Shown here: piece after piece, positions 11,173 to 21,118 of the stretch
Layout of the letters: every line of letters starts with the position of its first letter
How positions within the stretch are numbered: position 1 is the stretch's first letter
Source: Silene noctiflora
Lineage: Eukaryota; Streptophyta; Magnoliopsida; Caryophyllales; Caryophyllaceae
Assembly (NCBI GenBank): GCA_009801015.1
Contig: VHZZ01000033.1
Location: forward strand, 88,956-113,773
DNA length: 24,818 nt
Direction of reading: 5' to 3'
The notes under the pieces: model-generated
What the model was told of the DNA's origin: nothing
Seen by the model: only the letters and a program-made list of their open reading frames with translations
Databases searched by the model: none
Position numbers and translations under genes: made by a program

Positions 11173-11478
11173 TAAATGATTTAAAGTAGAGACATAAGTA
11201 TTAAGAATACTTTCCAAGCCATGTCGAAAATAAAACAATACACCACCATTCTAAACGATTTAGAGAGTTTATAATATTCAATATCCATTTTAAGGTATAC
11301 TGGCCTGGCCTAACCCCTCAAGGCATACTAGCCCTAATGACAGTTTTGGCACAAAATCTTTCTACTTTCCGAATATTGCAAAAAAAAAAAAATGTAAATC
11401 TAAAGCTTGTTATCCACGCTTTTTGGGCCAACTAGGCCGAAAATAAAAGGTCACCAAATTCACACTATTATTAGTACA
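11173..11478. other. Noncoding spacer between two transposon insertions
   Basis: AT-rich sequence with no reading frame or RNA signature that I can support. It includes a 12-A run near 11380. I see nothing else in it. Confidence 0.6.
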
Positions 11479-11480
11479 TA

Positions 11481-12098
11481 CTTCCTCCGTTTTTATATAA
11501 TGTACCCATTTGTTAAATATACTAGTACAGATCGCGCGCCATTGCGCGGTATATAAAGTTTTTATTTTTTTAGTGTATTAAATTTGCACACCATAAATAT
11601 TTAATATTTCTCTCTTTTGTATTTTGATATGAAATAAAAATTTGAAATGGAAAACTAATCAAAGAGAATTAAGTTAAGGTGTGATTTTTTTTAAATGAAT
11701 TTTTTTGTCACGAAACTAATAGTAAATACTAAATATGTGTCAAATTATTATCTACAGTAATATATTATTGCATTATTCAAAAATTTAGCAACATCTATAG
11801 TAATATATTATTACATTATTCAAAAAATTAACAACTTATGGTTTATAGTTTAAAACCAATTTTAATTTATTTTAATGAAAAAATCATAATTATGAATTTA
11901 ATTAAACGATTAGAGTTTAATTATAAGAATATATTTATTGAAAATATAATAATGTAATGAAATAAAGATTTACTTATTGCCTTATTTAGCTAGATGTCTT
12001 TTGGAGGAAAAACTAAGAAATTTTTTATTTTCTTAGTAGTAAGGGGGGTGACTGGAGTATTTTAATAAAATGGGTACATCATATGAAAATGGAGGAAG
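11481..12098. mobile_element. Stowaway-like MITE split by a Helitron
   Basis: The left arm starts CTTCCTCCGTTTTTATATAA and contains TGTACCCATTT. The right arm is its inverted mate (AAATGGGTACATCATATGAA ending GGAGGAAG at 12098). Both ends are flanked by TA (11479-11480 and 12099-12100), the target of Tc1/mariner-type elements. Removing the Helitron at 11522-12057 leaves two arms of 41 bases each, so the original element was a foldback of about 82 bp. It sits about 350 bp beyond the stop codon of the acyl carrier protein gene. Confidence 0.8.
11522..12057 (-). mobile_element. Helitron, reverse orientation, nested in the MITE (536 bp)
   Basis: Read on the minus strand, the 3' end shows a GC hairpin (plus positions 11535-11548, stem CGCGC/GCGCG) followed by bases ending CTAG, then T. 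The 5' end, near plus 12057, reads A then CTCCAGTCACCCCCCTTAC and TACTAAGAAAATAAAA. The element at 17590-18122 has the same 5' block (CTTACTACTAAG, then TTTCCTCCAAAAG) and almost the same length, so the two are family members. The exact 5' base is uncertain. There is no coding capacity. Confidence 0.75.
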
Positions 12099-12100
12099 TA

Positions 12101-12447
12101 CCCTATAAAAACGTCCCGGGGGAACATAATTCTGTAATTTGTAAAAGACGAGCGAAATAGTGGAGAAGGAAGGATCAAACATTTGCTACATTAAACATGA
12201 ACTTCCTTTTTGATTATTCATGATCAAGATCGGTTCTATAAAGATGGTAAACCTGGACAATGAGAATCATAGGATGAACGAGTAGGATGGGCGGAAAGTT
12301 GTCTCAAACTCCTGGCAACAATACAGATTATTTGACATCCTTGGCTAGGAGGATTGATCTAACACATTCGGTTTAGAACTTCAACAAAGCAAAAACATGA
12401 GTTCCTCACAAAATAGCAAGTTCCCAGAAAAATCGTAGCTAGTTGGT
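12101..12447 (-). other. 3' untranslated and downstream region of the acyl carrier protein gene
   Basis: It lies directly downstream of the minus-strand stop codon at 12448-12450. No other coding signal is seen. It probably contains the 3' UTR and the polyadenylation site, but I cannot place the cleavage position. Confidence 0.5.
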
Positions 12448-15400
12448 TTAACTAGACAGTGGGTGGTTGTAAACATACTCGATGGCATTCTTACAGGAAT
12501 CAATCCTATCGGCCTCCAGATCTGGAATCTCCAGCTTGAATTCCTCTTCTATGGCCATCACAAGTTCCACGTTGTCCAAGCTATCTAAACCCAGATCTCT
12601 TTGAAAATGTACTTCAGGTGTCACCTGTAATTGATGACAACAGAAACAAAACAATTCTAGTTTCAACTTTCAACATAATTTAAGGTCTAACGACGCATTA
12701 TAGCAGCAAATAATTAATTAGTTGAAACTTCAGTCGGGGAAGATCTAAGACACATAACCGAGCAGACAACAGGACCCAGAAAATTTAGTTTCTGCGTAAT
12801 TAGATGGAAGTCTAGTTCAGACAAATACCACTTTGAAGGCTGAAAGTTGAACGAAATCAAATCAGAAACCAAAAGGAGTTCTACTGCTTTAAAGTAAATC
12901 AAAATTGAACATGCTACCATTAGATGCATGTCAGCATGCGTCACAGAATGACAGGCTAGGCTAGAGAAATCAGTTCGCAGTGTGTTCTATGACAAAGACA
13001 TTGTTAATGAAATTTATACAAGCTTGTCCTGTGATGGTCCTGAAAGGCTGAAATACATCACATGACAACTTATGGTAGCATCTACTCCGTATGAGGATAG
13101 AAATCCTATATGCCTTCAAGCTGGAAATGAAGAAAATAATTTTCAGCATTTCCATGTCACTGGGATGAGTGAACTGTGTACCATATACAGTTGTTCATCT
13201 TCGAAAACAAAGAGACATAGTGCCATTAAACTTGACAAGACCTCAAGGCCCAAACCTACAATAATAATCTTTGGTGTAGCTGAAAGTTCCCAAACTCACA
13301 TTATAACACGAGAACAGGTCATTCATAACTCCGCGGAAAATGCAGAGGATGGCAATAAGAATATACTCTATTATGCATCCTTACCAGAACCCAATTTTTT
13401 TTTGAAAAGCCCCAAACATAATGCTTCTGTGTTTCCTACCATCATACTTCAATACATGGCCTAAGATTTTGAGTATGATGAGTACATAAAACTTTAAACG
13501 AGTGTAAAGCCACACTAAAGCCATTCAATAAAAACCAAGTGTCATAGTGTACACTGTAAAAAGTGTCCTGATGTTAATTGAATCAGTAAAGAAGAGGACA
13601 TACAAATAACGGAAGCAGTTGCTACGAAGATGGGTGATTTAAGTAGTACGTCAAGCAGTTTGAGACGATCAAAATTAAACATCTGACTGTGGATCCTCTC
13701 AAAAGAAATTGGTGTCCGATCAAAACACATGGCATCGAGTAAAATGAAAGGCCTGGATTGGTTTTTTTTAAATATCATCCCTTTCTCCTCATCTGTTCCT
13801 AAGCAAACCTATAGCTCTGCATCTCCGCAGTTCAACCTTCACTCTCCTATTTCCACTTCATCTATAACAGCTAACCATATTCCTTGAACAAGACTAAAAA
13901 GTCGTGCGGTTTTGATTCATCTCCGAAGTGTCCATCTTTATCGCCGAAATCTTGATGGTTGGAGATGGCTGCCAAAAGGATCATAAAAATAGTGCATTTT
14001 GGGCGTATATGAAGATTGGGATGGTAGTCAAGGTGGTCACTGTTGTAAGATCTGAACAATCCTTTTCGATTATCTTTAGTTCTTAAATTTGGACCCTTCA
14101 ATATATGTACAAACATCTTGGCCATTGAAATAAACAGGGCCCTAAGGAGTGTAACTCAATTTGCAACAGCCCTTGAGGCCTTTCAGTAGTGTTGTTGAAG
14201 AATAGAATTTTCTCATAGATGCAAAAGGAAAAATATGAGATCAGAAAATCTATAAAAGGAGATAAGCAGAAGGTAGATTCAACATCCCAACCTCTTTCAC
14301 AACACTTGAAATTGAGTTAAAGTCCTTAGGGCTCACTTGGAATGGGGGTAACTATTACCGCCTTTGCCGGAAGAATGGAGACTAAACAAGAAGAAATGGG
14401 AGGGGATTGGTGTTATGGAGGGTGGAAAGAGGAGGTGTTAACTCCTTAATGGAGGGACTATTACACTATCTTCCCCCATTTCTATCTCCAACCACCAACA
14501 CTTTCCTCCATTTTTTAGTTCATTTAGGCTCTATTGCCCTAGTAACAATTCCCATCCCAATTCCCAAGTGAGCCATTAGTAGTGGATTTTAAATGAGTGA
14601 GATCCGGGTAAGAGAAAAGATACTTCGTAACAAGTTGGATAAAACATTATTCAGCCTTCACAGAAACGAGATGATGCAGTCTCAAGGTGGTTTTCCCTTT
14701 AAGAGCTCAAGGTTAGCTAATGGAATACGATATATAAGAAAAGAACAAATCGAATGACAGCCGAAGTGTCCGACTCCACATAGAGATATAGAACCATCAC
14801 AAAATCCTCCTAAATTATCTGCTTAAATCTTCTACAACCACAAGTCCACAAGTATGTCATAAAAAATTAATGCACACTAATTCCTTGGACTGGAGAAAAT
14901 CCCTCGTAGTTGTATGAACCCATAAATATATTATGGGTTGAGTGAATCGACTAGTAGGCACTCAGAACCGATTGATTCACGACCTACTATGCTATAAATA
15001 GATTTTCCTTGAGAACCCAATTTTTAGCTTCTTCCAATATCTAAATTGGAGGAAAAGGGATAGGAAATGAAGGGAGACAGTGCCTTTATTTGGCAAACCT
15101 CACAAAGCTTTCGCGTGCTGATCTTATGGTCTCCATATGTCCAAAGGAACATAAAATATTCTATGGTCTCTCTTGCCAATCAGATAAACGAGTTTGCTTT
15201 ACCAGCAACAAACCAACGATTCCATCCAAAGGGAAGTCAATAACTTTGGTCCACTAATGATAAACTAGTACCTTGAAAAACAAAGGTTTCTTAAAAAATA
15301 TCGTAAAAGGCAAGCCCCAAAAAACACCAGCTAGTTTCACCAGTCATCCACCAACAACATTCTAATCCACTTTTCCTTCAAAGCCTTTTAGTTGTATTTG

Positions 15401-16097
15401 ATAGGCAAAATGCACTACACTCTATCCATTCACATTATAAAAACTCGTGAATCCAAACGGTTCTACCTCTCTCAAAACACATTGTTCATTTTCGCGACAA
15501 TCAACACAGACGACAATTTGCCATTTTGACAGACTCAGCATTATTATTGCATCATTTCTTCATCTGTACCTTAATTAACCCTCATTTTTAGGTCTCTTCA
15601 CCAATGCGGAACCAGGACATATGTTTCCGGGTTGAAAGATTTCCGGGAGAGCGAACTAGTAATGCAATAAGGTAAATTAGAAAAAATATATCTAAAATTC
15701 TCACTAAAAGTTTCCAACTTTTTTACTTTTTTACCGCACGAGGCGATAACGGCGATTACGCCCTTGCTAACCCCCTTAGTTCCGCGGTTCCGCCACTAAA
15801 CCGCAACACAGATCTAATAAAAAAACCCTAAATTCAACGCACAAATTACTAAAATTAATTGAACAAAACAAGATCAAACGAAAGAAATTAAACCTTAGAA
15901 GCATCAATTTTGGGATAATCTTTAACAACAGCAAGGATTCGCTCGGTAACTTCATCTTTAGTAAGATGCGCATCACCATGGCCCGAAAAATGGCGGACAA
16001 TTAGCGATTTAGATCCGGTAACGGCGAGTGCATTTGGCGAAACTTGAATCCTGACATGGTTGAGAACAGCTTTCTTCAATGCTCCAATCATCGCCAT
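12448..16097 (-). CDS. MTACP1: Mitochondrial acyl carrier protein (MTACP1-like), two exons
   Basis: Exons are complement 15894-16097 (codons 1-68, donor AAG|GTTTAA) and 12448-12624 (codons 69-126 plus TAA, acceptor TTACAG|GTG); both junctions are phase 0, giving 126 residues. The first ~37 residues are basic and acid-free, as in a mitochondrial presequence, with an R-H-F|S cleavage-like motif at 35-38. The carrier domain follows: [21 protein letters not shown] with the phosphopantetheine-bearing Ser at about 83, [13 protein letters not shown], and the C-terminal [11 protein letters not shown]. From family knowledge, mitochondrial ACP carries growing acyl chains for mitochondrial fatty acid synthesis, supplies octanoate for lipoate, and is a subunit of respiratory complex I. 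The tail is closest to the MTACP1 branch as I recall it. Length is normal for the family. The intron is unusually long at 3269 bp. Confidence 0.95.
12625..15893 (-). other. Large intron of the acyl carrier protein gene
   Basis: This 3269 bp intron runs between two phase-0 exons. Apart from the MITE at 14329-14575 I find no gene inside it. Reading frames on both strands, including one of 130 codons at 13072-13464 on the plus strand, show no recognisable domain and none continues across plausible splice sites. The composition is ordinary AT-rich intron sequence. Confidence 0.85.
14329..14575. mobile_element. Tourist/PIF-Harbinger-like MITE (247 bp)
   Basis: The inverted ends are GGGCTCACTTGG at the left and CCAAGTGAGCCA at the right. 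Each is flanked by TTA (14326-14328 and 14576-14578), the 3 bp target duplication typical of PIF/Harbinger elements. The subterminal stretches are also loosely inverted (GGAATGGGGGTAACTATTA against AACAATTCCCATCCCAATTC). There is no coding sequence. It is inserted in the acyl carrier protein intron. Confidence 0.82.
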
Positions 16098-16360
16098 TGT
16101 TGCGCTGAGATGGTCAAATCCAAGGGTTTTAGGAGTAGTAGTTGTTTACACTTGTAAAGGTTGAATAGAGATTGTGTTTGGCCGTTTGGGTATTGAGACT
16201 CTTGTGGTTAGACCTGTTGAACGGGTTCGGATCTTACCGAAATGATACAGACACGGATATAAAACGGACATGTGACACGATATGAAATATATAACAGAAG
16301 AAACATTTATAAAAAATTTGAAACATAATTTACAGTTATACAAGTATTACTTTGTTTTAA
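16098..16360 (-). promoter_or_regulatory. 5' flank of the acyl carrier protein gene (5' UTR and likely proximal promoter)
   Basis: It lies directly upstream of the minus-strand ATG at 16097 and stops at the target duplication of the Mutator-like element, leaving about 263 bp. I cannot assign a TATA box with confidence. The distal part (16230-16300) has GACACGG and GACATGTGACACG motifs that recall transposon debris. Confidence 0.4.
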
Positions 16361-16368
16361 TAAAAAAA

Positions 16369-17027
16369 GGGACGTGCTAAATTCCACGCATTTTTTTACT
16401 CAATCTCGCGCATTTTTCATACTTATTCCAATTGTCTATTTCTAAACCCTACCAACAGAGAAACAGAAAAAATCAAGCACCCTCCCCTACCATCCTCCCA
16501 GCGCCGCCGTCCCATGCCTGCGCCGACCACACTCCCTGCACTCGACCCGTCGACCACAGGCCACCAACGACGGCGTGGGCCCACATGACACCAGCGAGGC
16601 AGCGACAATGGTGGACTTACCACCACCGATTCGATGAGCGGAAACTGAGGAGGAGAGTTAGGTTGACGCTCAAGGGCTCGGAATAAGGATGGGTTCAACG
16701 TTAAAGATGACGGTTGGGTCCACAGATCGCCGGCAACGACTTGAGCCCGTACCGTTTTGATGGGTAGATGCGCGAGAGATAGGGAGGGTGCCAGGGCGGA
16801 GCGGTCGACGGCTGGGAGAGATGGCGATGAACAAGGGGGGATGGGGTGGGGGGTGGTCAAGGTGGTGATGGGTTGGAGGTAGGGGAAGGGCTGTCAGTTT
16901 AGGATTTTTCTTAATTAATTAATTAAATTTTTAGATTTTTTTTTTTAAGAGAAGAAGGGTATTAATGGAAAAAATTGACAAAGTGCGTAGGATATAGTAA
17001 AAGTTTGCGCGGGATTTAGCAATTGCG
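16369..17027. mobile_element. Mutator-like non-autonomous element with GC-rich interior (659 bp)
   Basis: The left end reads GGGACGTGCTAAATTCCACG, and the inverted right end reads CGCAATTGCTAAATCCCGCG. Similarity continues loosely for about 60 bases (TTTTTTACTCAATCTCGCGC against CTTTTACTATATCCTACGCA). The element is flanked by TAAAAAAA at 16361-16368 and 17028-17035. The interior, about 16480-16880, is strikingly GC- and CpG-rich compared with the AT-rich surroundings. It holds open frames on both strands (minus 16423-16860, plus 16432-16686) rich in Pro, Ser, Arg and Ala, with no domain I recognise. A Pack-MULE carrying a captured gene fragment is plausible. An 8 bp duplication would also fit a hAT element. 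Confidence 0.68.
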
Positions 17028-17035
17028 TAAAAAAA

Positions 17036-17480
17036 TTTATATTAAATTTAAAATAAAAAATCAAATTATACAGTATATGATAATTAATTAAAACAACATA
17101 AAGGTTAGATTAGAAATAACTCATATTTCGACATATACAAAAAATAATAAGTCATGTACACAAAAGAATAACGTGATTTTATTATGAGATGCCTTTAAAT
17201 TGCATCATACGATTATACGACATCTATTATGCTGAGTTGAAGCGTTCTCGAGTGTTCAAACTTTAAAAATATTAATAAAAATTGGACACGGTTTATTGAG
17301 TGTCCGACACATATTTCGAAGTGTCATGTGAGTGTCCCTGTTAGACATGGACACACTAGATTGTAGAAGTGTATGTTCTATCTAGGTTGGATATAAGTCA
17401 AGTTATACTCCGTACATAGTAATATTTTTATACATGAATTTTGTTATGATTTAGAGATATTATTTTTACAAGCCGGGTTA
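17036..17480. other. AT-rich noncoding stretch, probable transposon relic
   Basis: No coding signal. The part at 17283-17356 has a run of GTGTCCGACAC, GTGTCATGTGAGTGTCC and ATGGACACAC motifs. Similar GACACGG and GACATGTGACACG motifs lie on the other side of the Mutator-like element at 16235-16285. Both may be flanks of one older element that received the insertion, but I cannot define its ends. Confidence 0.35.
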
Positions 17481-18290
17481 CAATTAGATCTGTCAAACTG
17501 GTTAATCAAATCGGGTCATTTCGAGTTTGCATAACTTCGAGCCAGATCGAGTTGGATCGAGTTATTTTAGTTTCAGATCCTTTTTGAAACTCCCTTACTA
17601 CTAAGAGAATAAAAGTTTCAATAATTTTTCCTCCAAAAGGAATCTGGTTAAATAAAGAAATAAGACTATGTTTTTATTAATCTATTATCTTTAATTAATA
17701 TATAATCTTTAATCATTATAATANTTTAATTAAAAAATAAAAGAAAACTGGTATAAACCTAAAAATTCGTATATGAAAAACCGATAAATTAATATTATTA
17801 GTTTTGTATAAAAAAATTATCACGTACTTAATTCGTATTAAAAAAACTCTTGAACTGATATTATTAATTTCTGGAAAAAAAATTTTTAAAATTATTTGAG
17901 AAAATTTATAAATTGAAATCATTAGTTTTCTGAATTTTTTTTTATTAAAATACACATTTCATTACTTTACTCAATTTTCTAATTAGTTTACCATTTCAAT
18001 TTTTTATCCTCATATTAAAATATGAAAAATTATTAATAATATCAATTTTAAATATATAAATAATACATTATAAACTAAATGACCTATAAATACCGCGCAT
18101 GTATGCGCGGGATCCATACTAGTGGGTTATTATCAAGTTAATTCGGGTTAAATGGGTAATATGCGATAACAAACCTTCAGTTCGGGTTGGATAAAACCGA
18201 GTCAATTAGGATTTCGGGTTAGATTCGAGTCCTCTATTCACGGTCGGATCGAGTTATGATGGCCGGGTCATTCGGGTCGATTGGAGCTTG
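17469..18290. repeat. CGGGTC/CGAGTT-rich dispersed repeat interrupted by a Helitron
   Basis: Both flanks of the Helitron (17469-17589 and 18123-18290) are built of short motifs such as AATCGGGTCATTTCGAGTT, GGATCGAGTTA, TTCGGGTTGGATAAAACCG and GGTCATTCGGGTCGATTGG. This style is common in plant non-autonomous DNA transposons with a start like TAGATCTGTCAA (17487 on). No matching right terminus was found, so the boundaries are approximate and the class is unproven. Confidence 0.4.
17590..18122 (+). mobile_element. Non-autonomous Helitron (533 bp)
   Basis: The 3' end has a hairpin at 18093-18110 (CCGCGCAT, GT, ATGCGCGG), then 12 bases ending CTAG at 18122, followed by T. The 5' end near 17590 reads A, then CTCCCTTACTACTAAGAGAA, and matches the reverse-oriented copy at 12057. 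The interior is very AT-rich, noncoding, and contains one N at 17724. The A and T flanking bases fit Helitron insertion. The exact first base is uncertain because the usual start is TC rather than CTCC. Confidence 0.75.
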
Positions 18291-18507
18291 TGTTATTCTG
18301 CAAGACCACAATCCACTTCACCTCGCACCTCATTTCCTGCGTTTCTTCCTTTTATCCATTTGATTTTTGGTTAGTTTTCTCTGTATATCCTTCTTCCTTA
18401 TCATTATTCTCATCATTTTAGTTTCTGGGTTTCATTTAATTGATATTTGCCAATTTTTCAGTTGTTTGTTTGTTTGTAATGTTTGTGTATGTTCATCTGA
18501 AGTTACT

Positions 18508-18508
<1 letters not shown>

Positions 18509-18590
<82 letters not shown>
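18509..18590. repeat. Poly-T tract, 42 T + AAA + 37 T
   Basis: Two long thymine runs are separated only by AAA at 18551-18553. It lies in the probable leader intron of the uL18-family gene. The length is likely to be unstable and may be mis-sized in the assembly. Confidence 0.95.
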
Positions 18591-18751
18591 CATTTCTTGA
18601 AAATTTCGAAGTTTCTGAGAAATGGTTGATTAGTTGAAATATCTAGCTGCTTTAATTGTTGGGTTTTTCTAATTAGTGCCAAATCAGTATGAATTTTACT
18701 TGATTTTGTCAAATGCAATGCAACTTGCTAGTTGCTACCGTATACGGAGCA

Positions 18752-18848
18752 CTCTCTCCGTCCCAATCATTTATTTACCTTTGATTAAAATATACTCCGT
18801 ATCTCATAATGAATAGAAAAGGTAAACAAATGATTGGAAACGAGGGAG
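18752..18848. mobile_element. Small Stowaway-like MITE (about 97 bp)
   Basis: The left end CTCTCTCCGTCCCAATCATT continues to TTATTTACCTTT. The inverted right end runs from AAAGGTAAACAAATGATTGG to GAGGGAG. The CTCCCTCCGT-type terminus is the Stowaway signature. The flanking dinucleotides are CA and TG rather than the expected TA on both sides, so the duplication has decayed or the end is off by a base or two. Confidence 0.72.
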
Positions 18849-19111
18849 TGTTATTTTATTGGTTTGTGTGAGGAGAAAATTGGTGAAGATCCGAAGAGAT
18901 TGTCCATAGCATTGCTATTGTAAACTCGAGTTTTAGTAGGAAGATGATAAATAATGAGCTACAAATCATTTTAAAAGTTCAATTGTGGGTTTAATTGTTA
19001 ATATTCAATATCAAATGCAGCTGCTTTGAGAGGTCGGAAACTGGAAAGTAAGCTGTTTGTGGAAAGAATTGATCAGTTTCTGTGTTGAAATATGTAGGTA
19101 TATTGTAGAAT

Positions 19112-20717
19112 ATGGCGTGTATGTCGTCGTCTTCTTTTCTTCTACCATCAGATTTGTTTCGACCTCGATTAAACAAACCTACAGCATTGTCATGGTCGTC
19201 TTCCCTGCCCTACTTGAATCTCTCTGTCAGTCCAAGCAGAAATTTGCCTAGCCGCACATTGAAACAGGTATTATTTCTCACAAGACATTCCTATTTCTAA
19301 GGCGTACTCTGTGTGGTTATCGCTCTGTGCTATATATGTGTATTCTGCTTGCTTTTACTCCATTGTTGTTTGGGTTCTGGTATGTGCTCATTAGCGCAGC
19401 TGAAATAACCAAACTCGTGTGGTAGTCGCTCTGTGCTATCTACATTCTGTTCACTTTTGCTCCATTTGTTGTTCAGATTCTGGTATGTGCTCATGGTACA
19501 GTTGGAATAACCAAACTCATGTGCTTCTTTCGCAAGAGGCGCATGCCGCATTGTAGTTGGGAGACTTTTACTGGGACATCCTGTGTTTCCGGACCTCCTG
19601 TAATAGTATTGCATGAATACCAACCTATGAGCATGTCAACCAAGAGCATGATTTATATTTTATATTCATAAAATAGCTCCGGCACTTGACATAGGAGACA
19701 TCTACTTTAATACTGGTGAAGCAATACGATGTTACTTTGATCCGTTGCTTTTGCGGTCTACCCGTGTCTAAACGACTAAACGACACATAAGGATATGATA
19801 TGGAATCTGTACTTCCATGCCCAGCACTGACCAACACATTAAGCATATGATGACTTTGAAGCTGATGTCCTACCGTCTCTATTTCACTTAGAAAATTTAG
19901 GTATTTCGTACGTCTAATCATATATTTGTCTTGAGAGTCGTGTACTAGTACCGGGATACTTTAGAACAGTGTCCTTGTCTATGAAATTTGAAGTTTATGA
20001 CGAGTTTGACACTTGGATAGTTACCTTGACAACTGTACCTCGACTTCAAGTCAAGCCAACATAGTTTGTTTACGAGGGCACGAGAATGACATAAGGAGTA
20101 ATTTTGTGGTTGTTTGTGCCACTGTGTTTTTTTGGAGATATGATTAGATGACATGAAACTTGGGATGTGTTACTTTTACGGTTTAATAATGGTGAGGTAA
20201 AGAAATAAATCGAAGTGGTTGTATACCAAGTGAAGGGATTCGATACACTGATTTGAATTCCCTGTACCAAGAAACAGATTCTTTCTATCTGTACTCAGAT
20301 GTTTTAATGTGATGTTAGGACTTTTTTGTTCAAGCGGCATGGACTCGGAGATCTCGGGGAGAAGCTGCAAAAAAACCAGGCAGGAAATCATGGAAACAGC
20401 GAACAGACATGTTCATGAGACCGTTTCTTCTGAACATATTCTTCTCAAAGAAGTTCATTCATGCCAAAGTGATGCATCGTGGAACAAGCAAAGTCATATC
20501 GGTTGCTACCACAAATGCGAAAGATTTGAGAACTAAATTGCCGTCTCTGACTGATAATAATGCATGTAGAGAGATTGGACGGCTAATTGCAGAGCGATCA
20601 AAAGAAGCTGATGTATATGCTGTGGCCTATGAGCCTAGGAAAGGTGAGCGTATTGAAGGAAAACTAGGGATTGTACTCGATACCATCCAACAAAACGGTA
20701 TCATATTTGTAGACTGA
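19112..20717 (+). CDS. uL18-family (L18p/L5e) protein, probably organelle-targeted, two coding exons
   Basis: Coding exons are 19112-19267 (52 codons, ending AAACAG|GTATT) and 20319-20717 (132 codons plus TGA, acceptor GATGTTAG|GAC). Both are phase 0, giving 184 residues. The ATG begins ATGGCGTGTATG. Residues 1-50 are rich in Ser, Arg, Pro and Leu with no acidic residue apart from one Asp, like a plastid or mitochondrial transit peptide. A basic region follows (AAWTRRSRGEAAKKPGRKSW), then the L18 fold: FIHAKVMHRGTSKVISVATT, NNACREIGRLIAERSKEADV, and YEPRKGERIEGKLGIVLDTI ending NGIIFV. The pattern matches uL18, which binds 5S rRNA in the large ribosomal subunit, but it belongs to a divergent plant subgroup whose ribosomal role I cannot confirm. 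A second acceptor at 20334 would shift the frame, so 20319 was chosen. It is convergent with SRP9. Confidence 0.85.
19319..19526. repeat. Tandem duplication, ~106 bp period, in the uL18-family gene intron
   Basis: CGCTCTGTGCTAT occurs at 19321 and 19427. The following landmarks repeat in order: TTCTGCTTGCTTTTACTCCA / TTCTGTTCACTTTTGCTCCA, TTCTGGTATGTGCTCAT, and AATAACCAAACTCGTGT / AATAACCAAACTCATGT. It lies just after the donor of the 1051 bp coding intron (19268-20318). The rest of that intron shows nothing I can name. Confidence 0.85.
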
Positions 20718-21118
20718 ATGTAATTCTTTCCCAAATACTTTTGTAAAACCGTTGTTCCAAATTTTAATGAGCAGTATGTTAGTATACAAGCGCTTTATGA
20801 GAGACGCTTCATTGACATGGGCCACACGGCATATGGACTGCATTTGACATGTTTGAAATAGGTTGCAATGTCAAATAAAGACGAGACATGTATATAAGCT
20901 GTATATGAATCAGCGGCCAAGCGACAAATGTTCAGTTGATTTTGGCATATCCACGGTTCTTGGTTCAACAATATTGACATCATTACATAAGATACATTAA
21001 GCAATGAAAAATCTGCACCGTGTATCTAGTGCTCCCAGAGACGGTCTCATGATTAAACCACAAGAAGTGAATAACCCTAATAGTTCCGAGTATCTAACAA
21101 AAACAGTTGAGCTTCCAA
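20718..21118. other. Short convergent intergenic region (3' ends of two genes)
   Basis: This 401 bp stretch separates the stop codon of the plus-strand uL18-family gene from that of minus-strand SRP9. It should hold both 3' UTRs and polyadenylation sites, so the transcripts may overlap. No other coding signal is seen. Confidence 0.6.

Larger units (their letters stand above)
18296..19111 (+). other. 5' leader and probable 5' UTR intron of the uL18-family gene
   Basis: Upstream of the ATG at 19112 the sequence at 18300-18365 is C- and T-rich like a plant 5' UTR. A strong acceptor-like site (TATCAAATGCAG|CTGC) lies at 19019, so a leader intron is likely. Its donor may be near 18369 (TTTTG|GTTAGT). 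The probable intron contains the poly-T tract and the small MITE listed separately. The transcription start was not identified. Confidence 0.45.

Noticed and set aside
13072..13464. 130-codon plus-strand frame in the ACP intron
   Set aside because: No recognisable domain, no splice partners, low-complexity residue order and location antisense within an intron; length is compatible with chance.
14925..15000. Hairpin or MITE around GAGTGAATCGACTAGTAGG and GATTGATTCACGACCTACTA
   Set aside because: The two halves match in mixed direct and inverted sense, with mismatches, and no target duplication was found.
16423..16860. 145-codon minus-strand frame as a functional gene
   Set aside because: It lies wholly within the Mutator-like element, is Pro/Ser-rich like a frame opened by high GC, and overlaps another open frame on the other strand.
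17716..17955. 79-codon minus-strand frame inside the Helitron
   Set aside because: Lys/Ile/Phe-rich product expected from AT-rich DNA; it contains an N and has no helicase or Rep motif.
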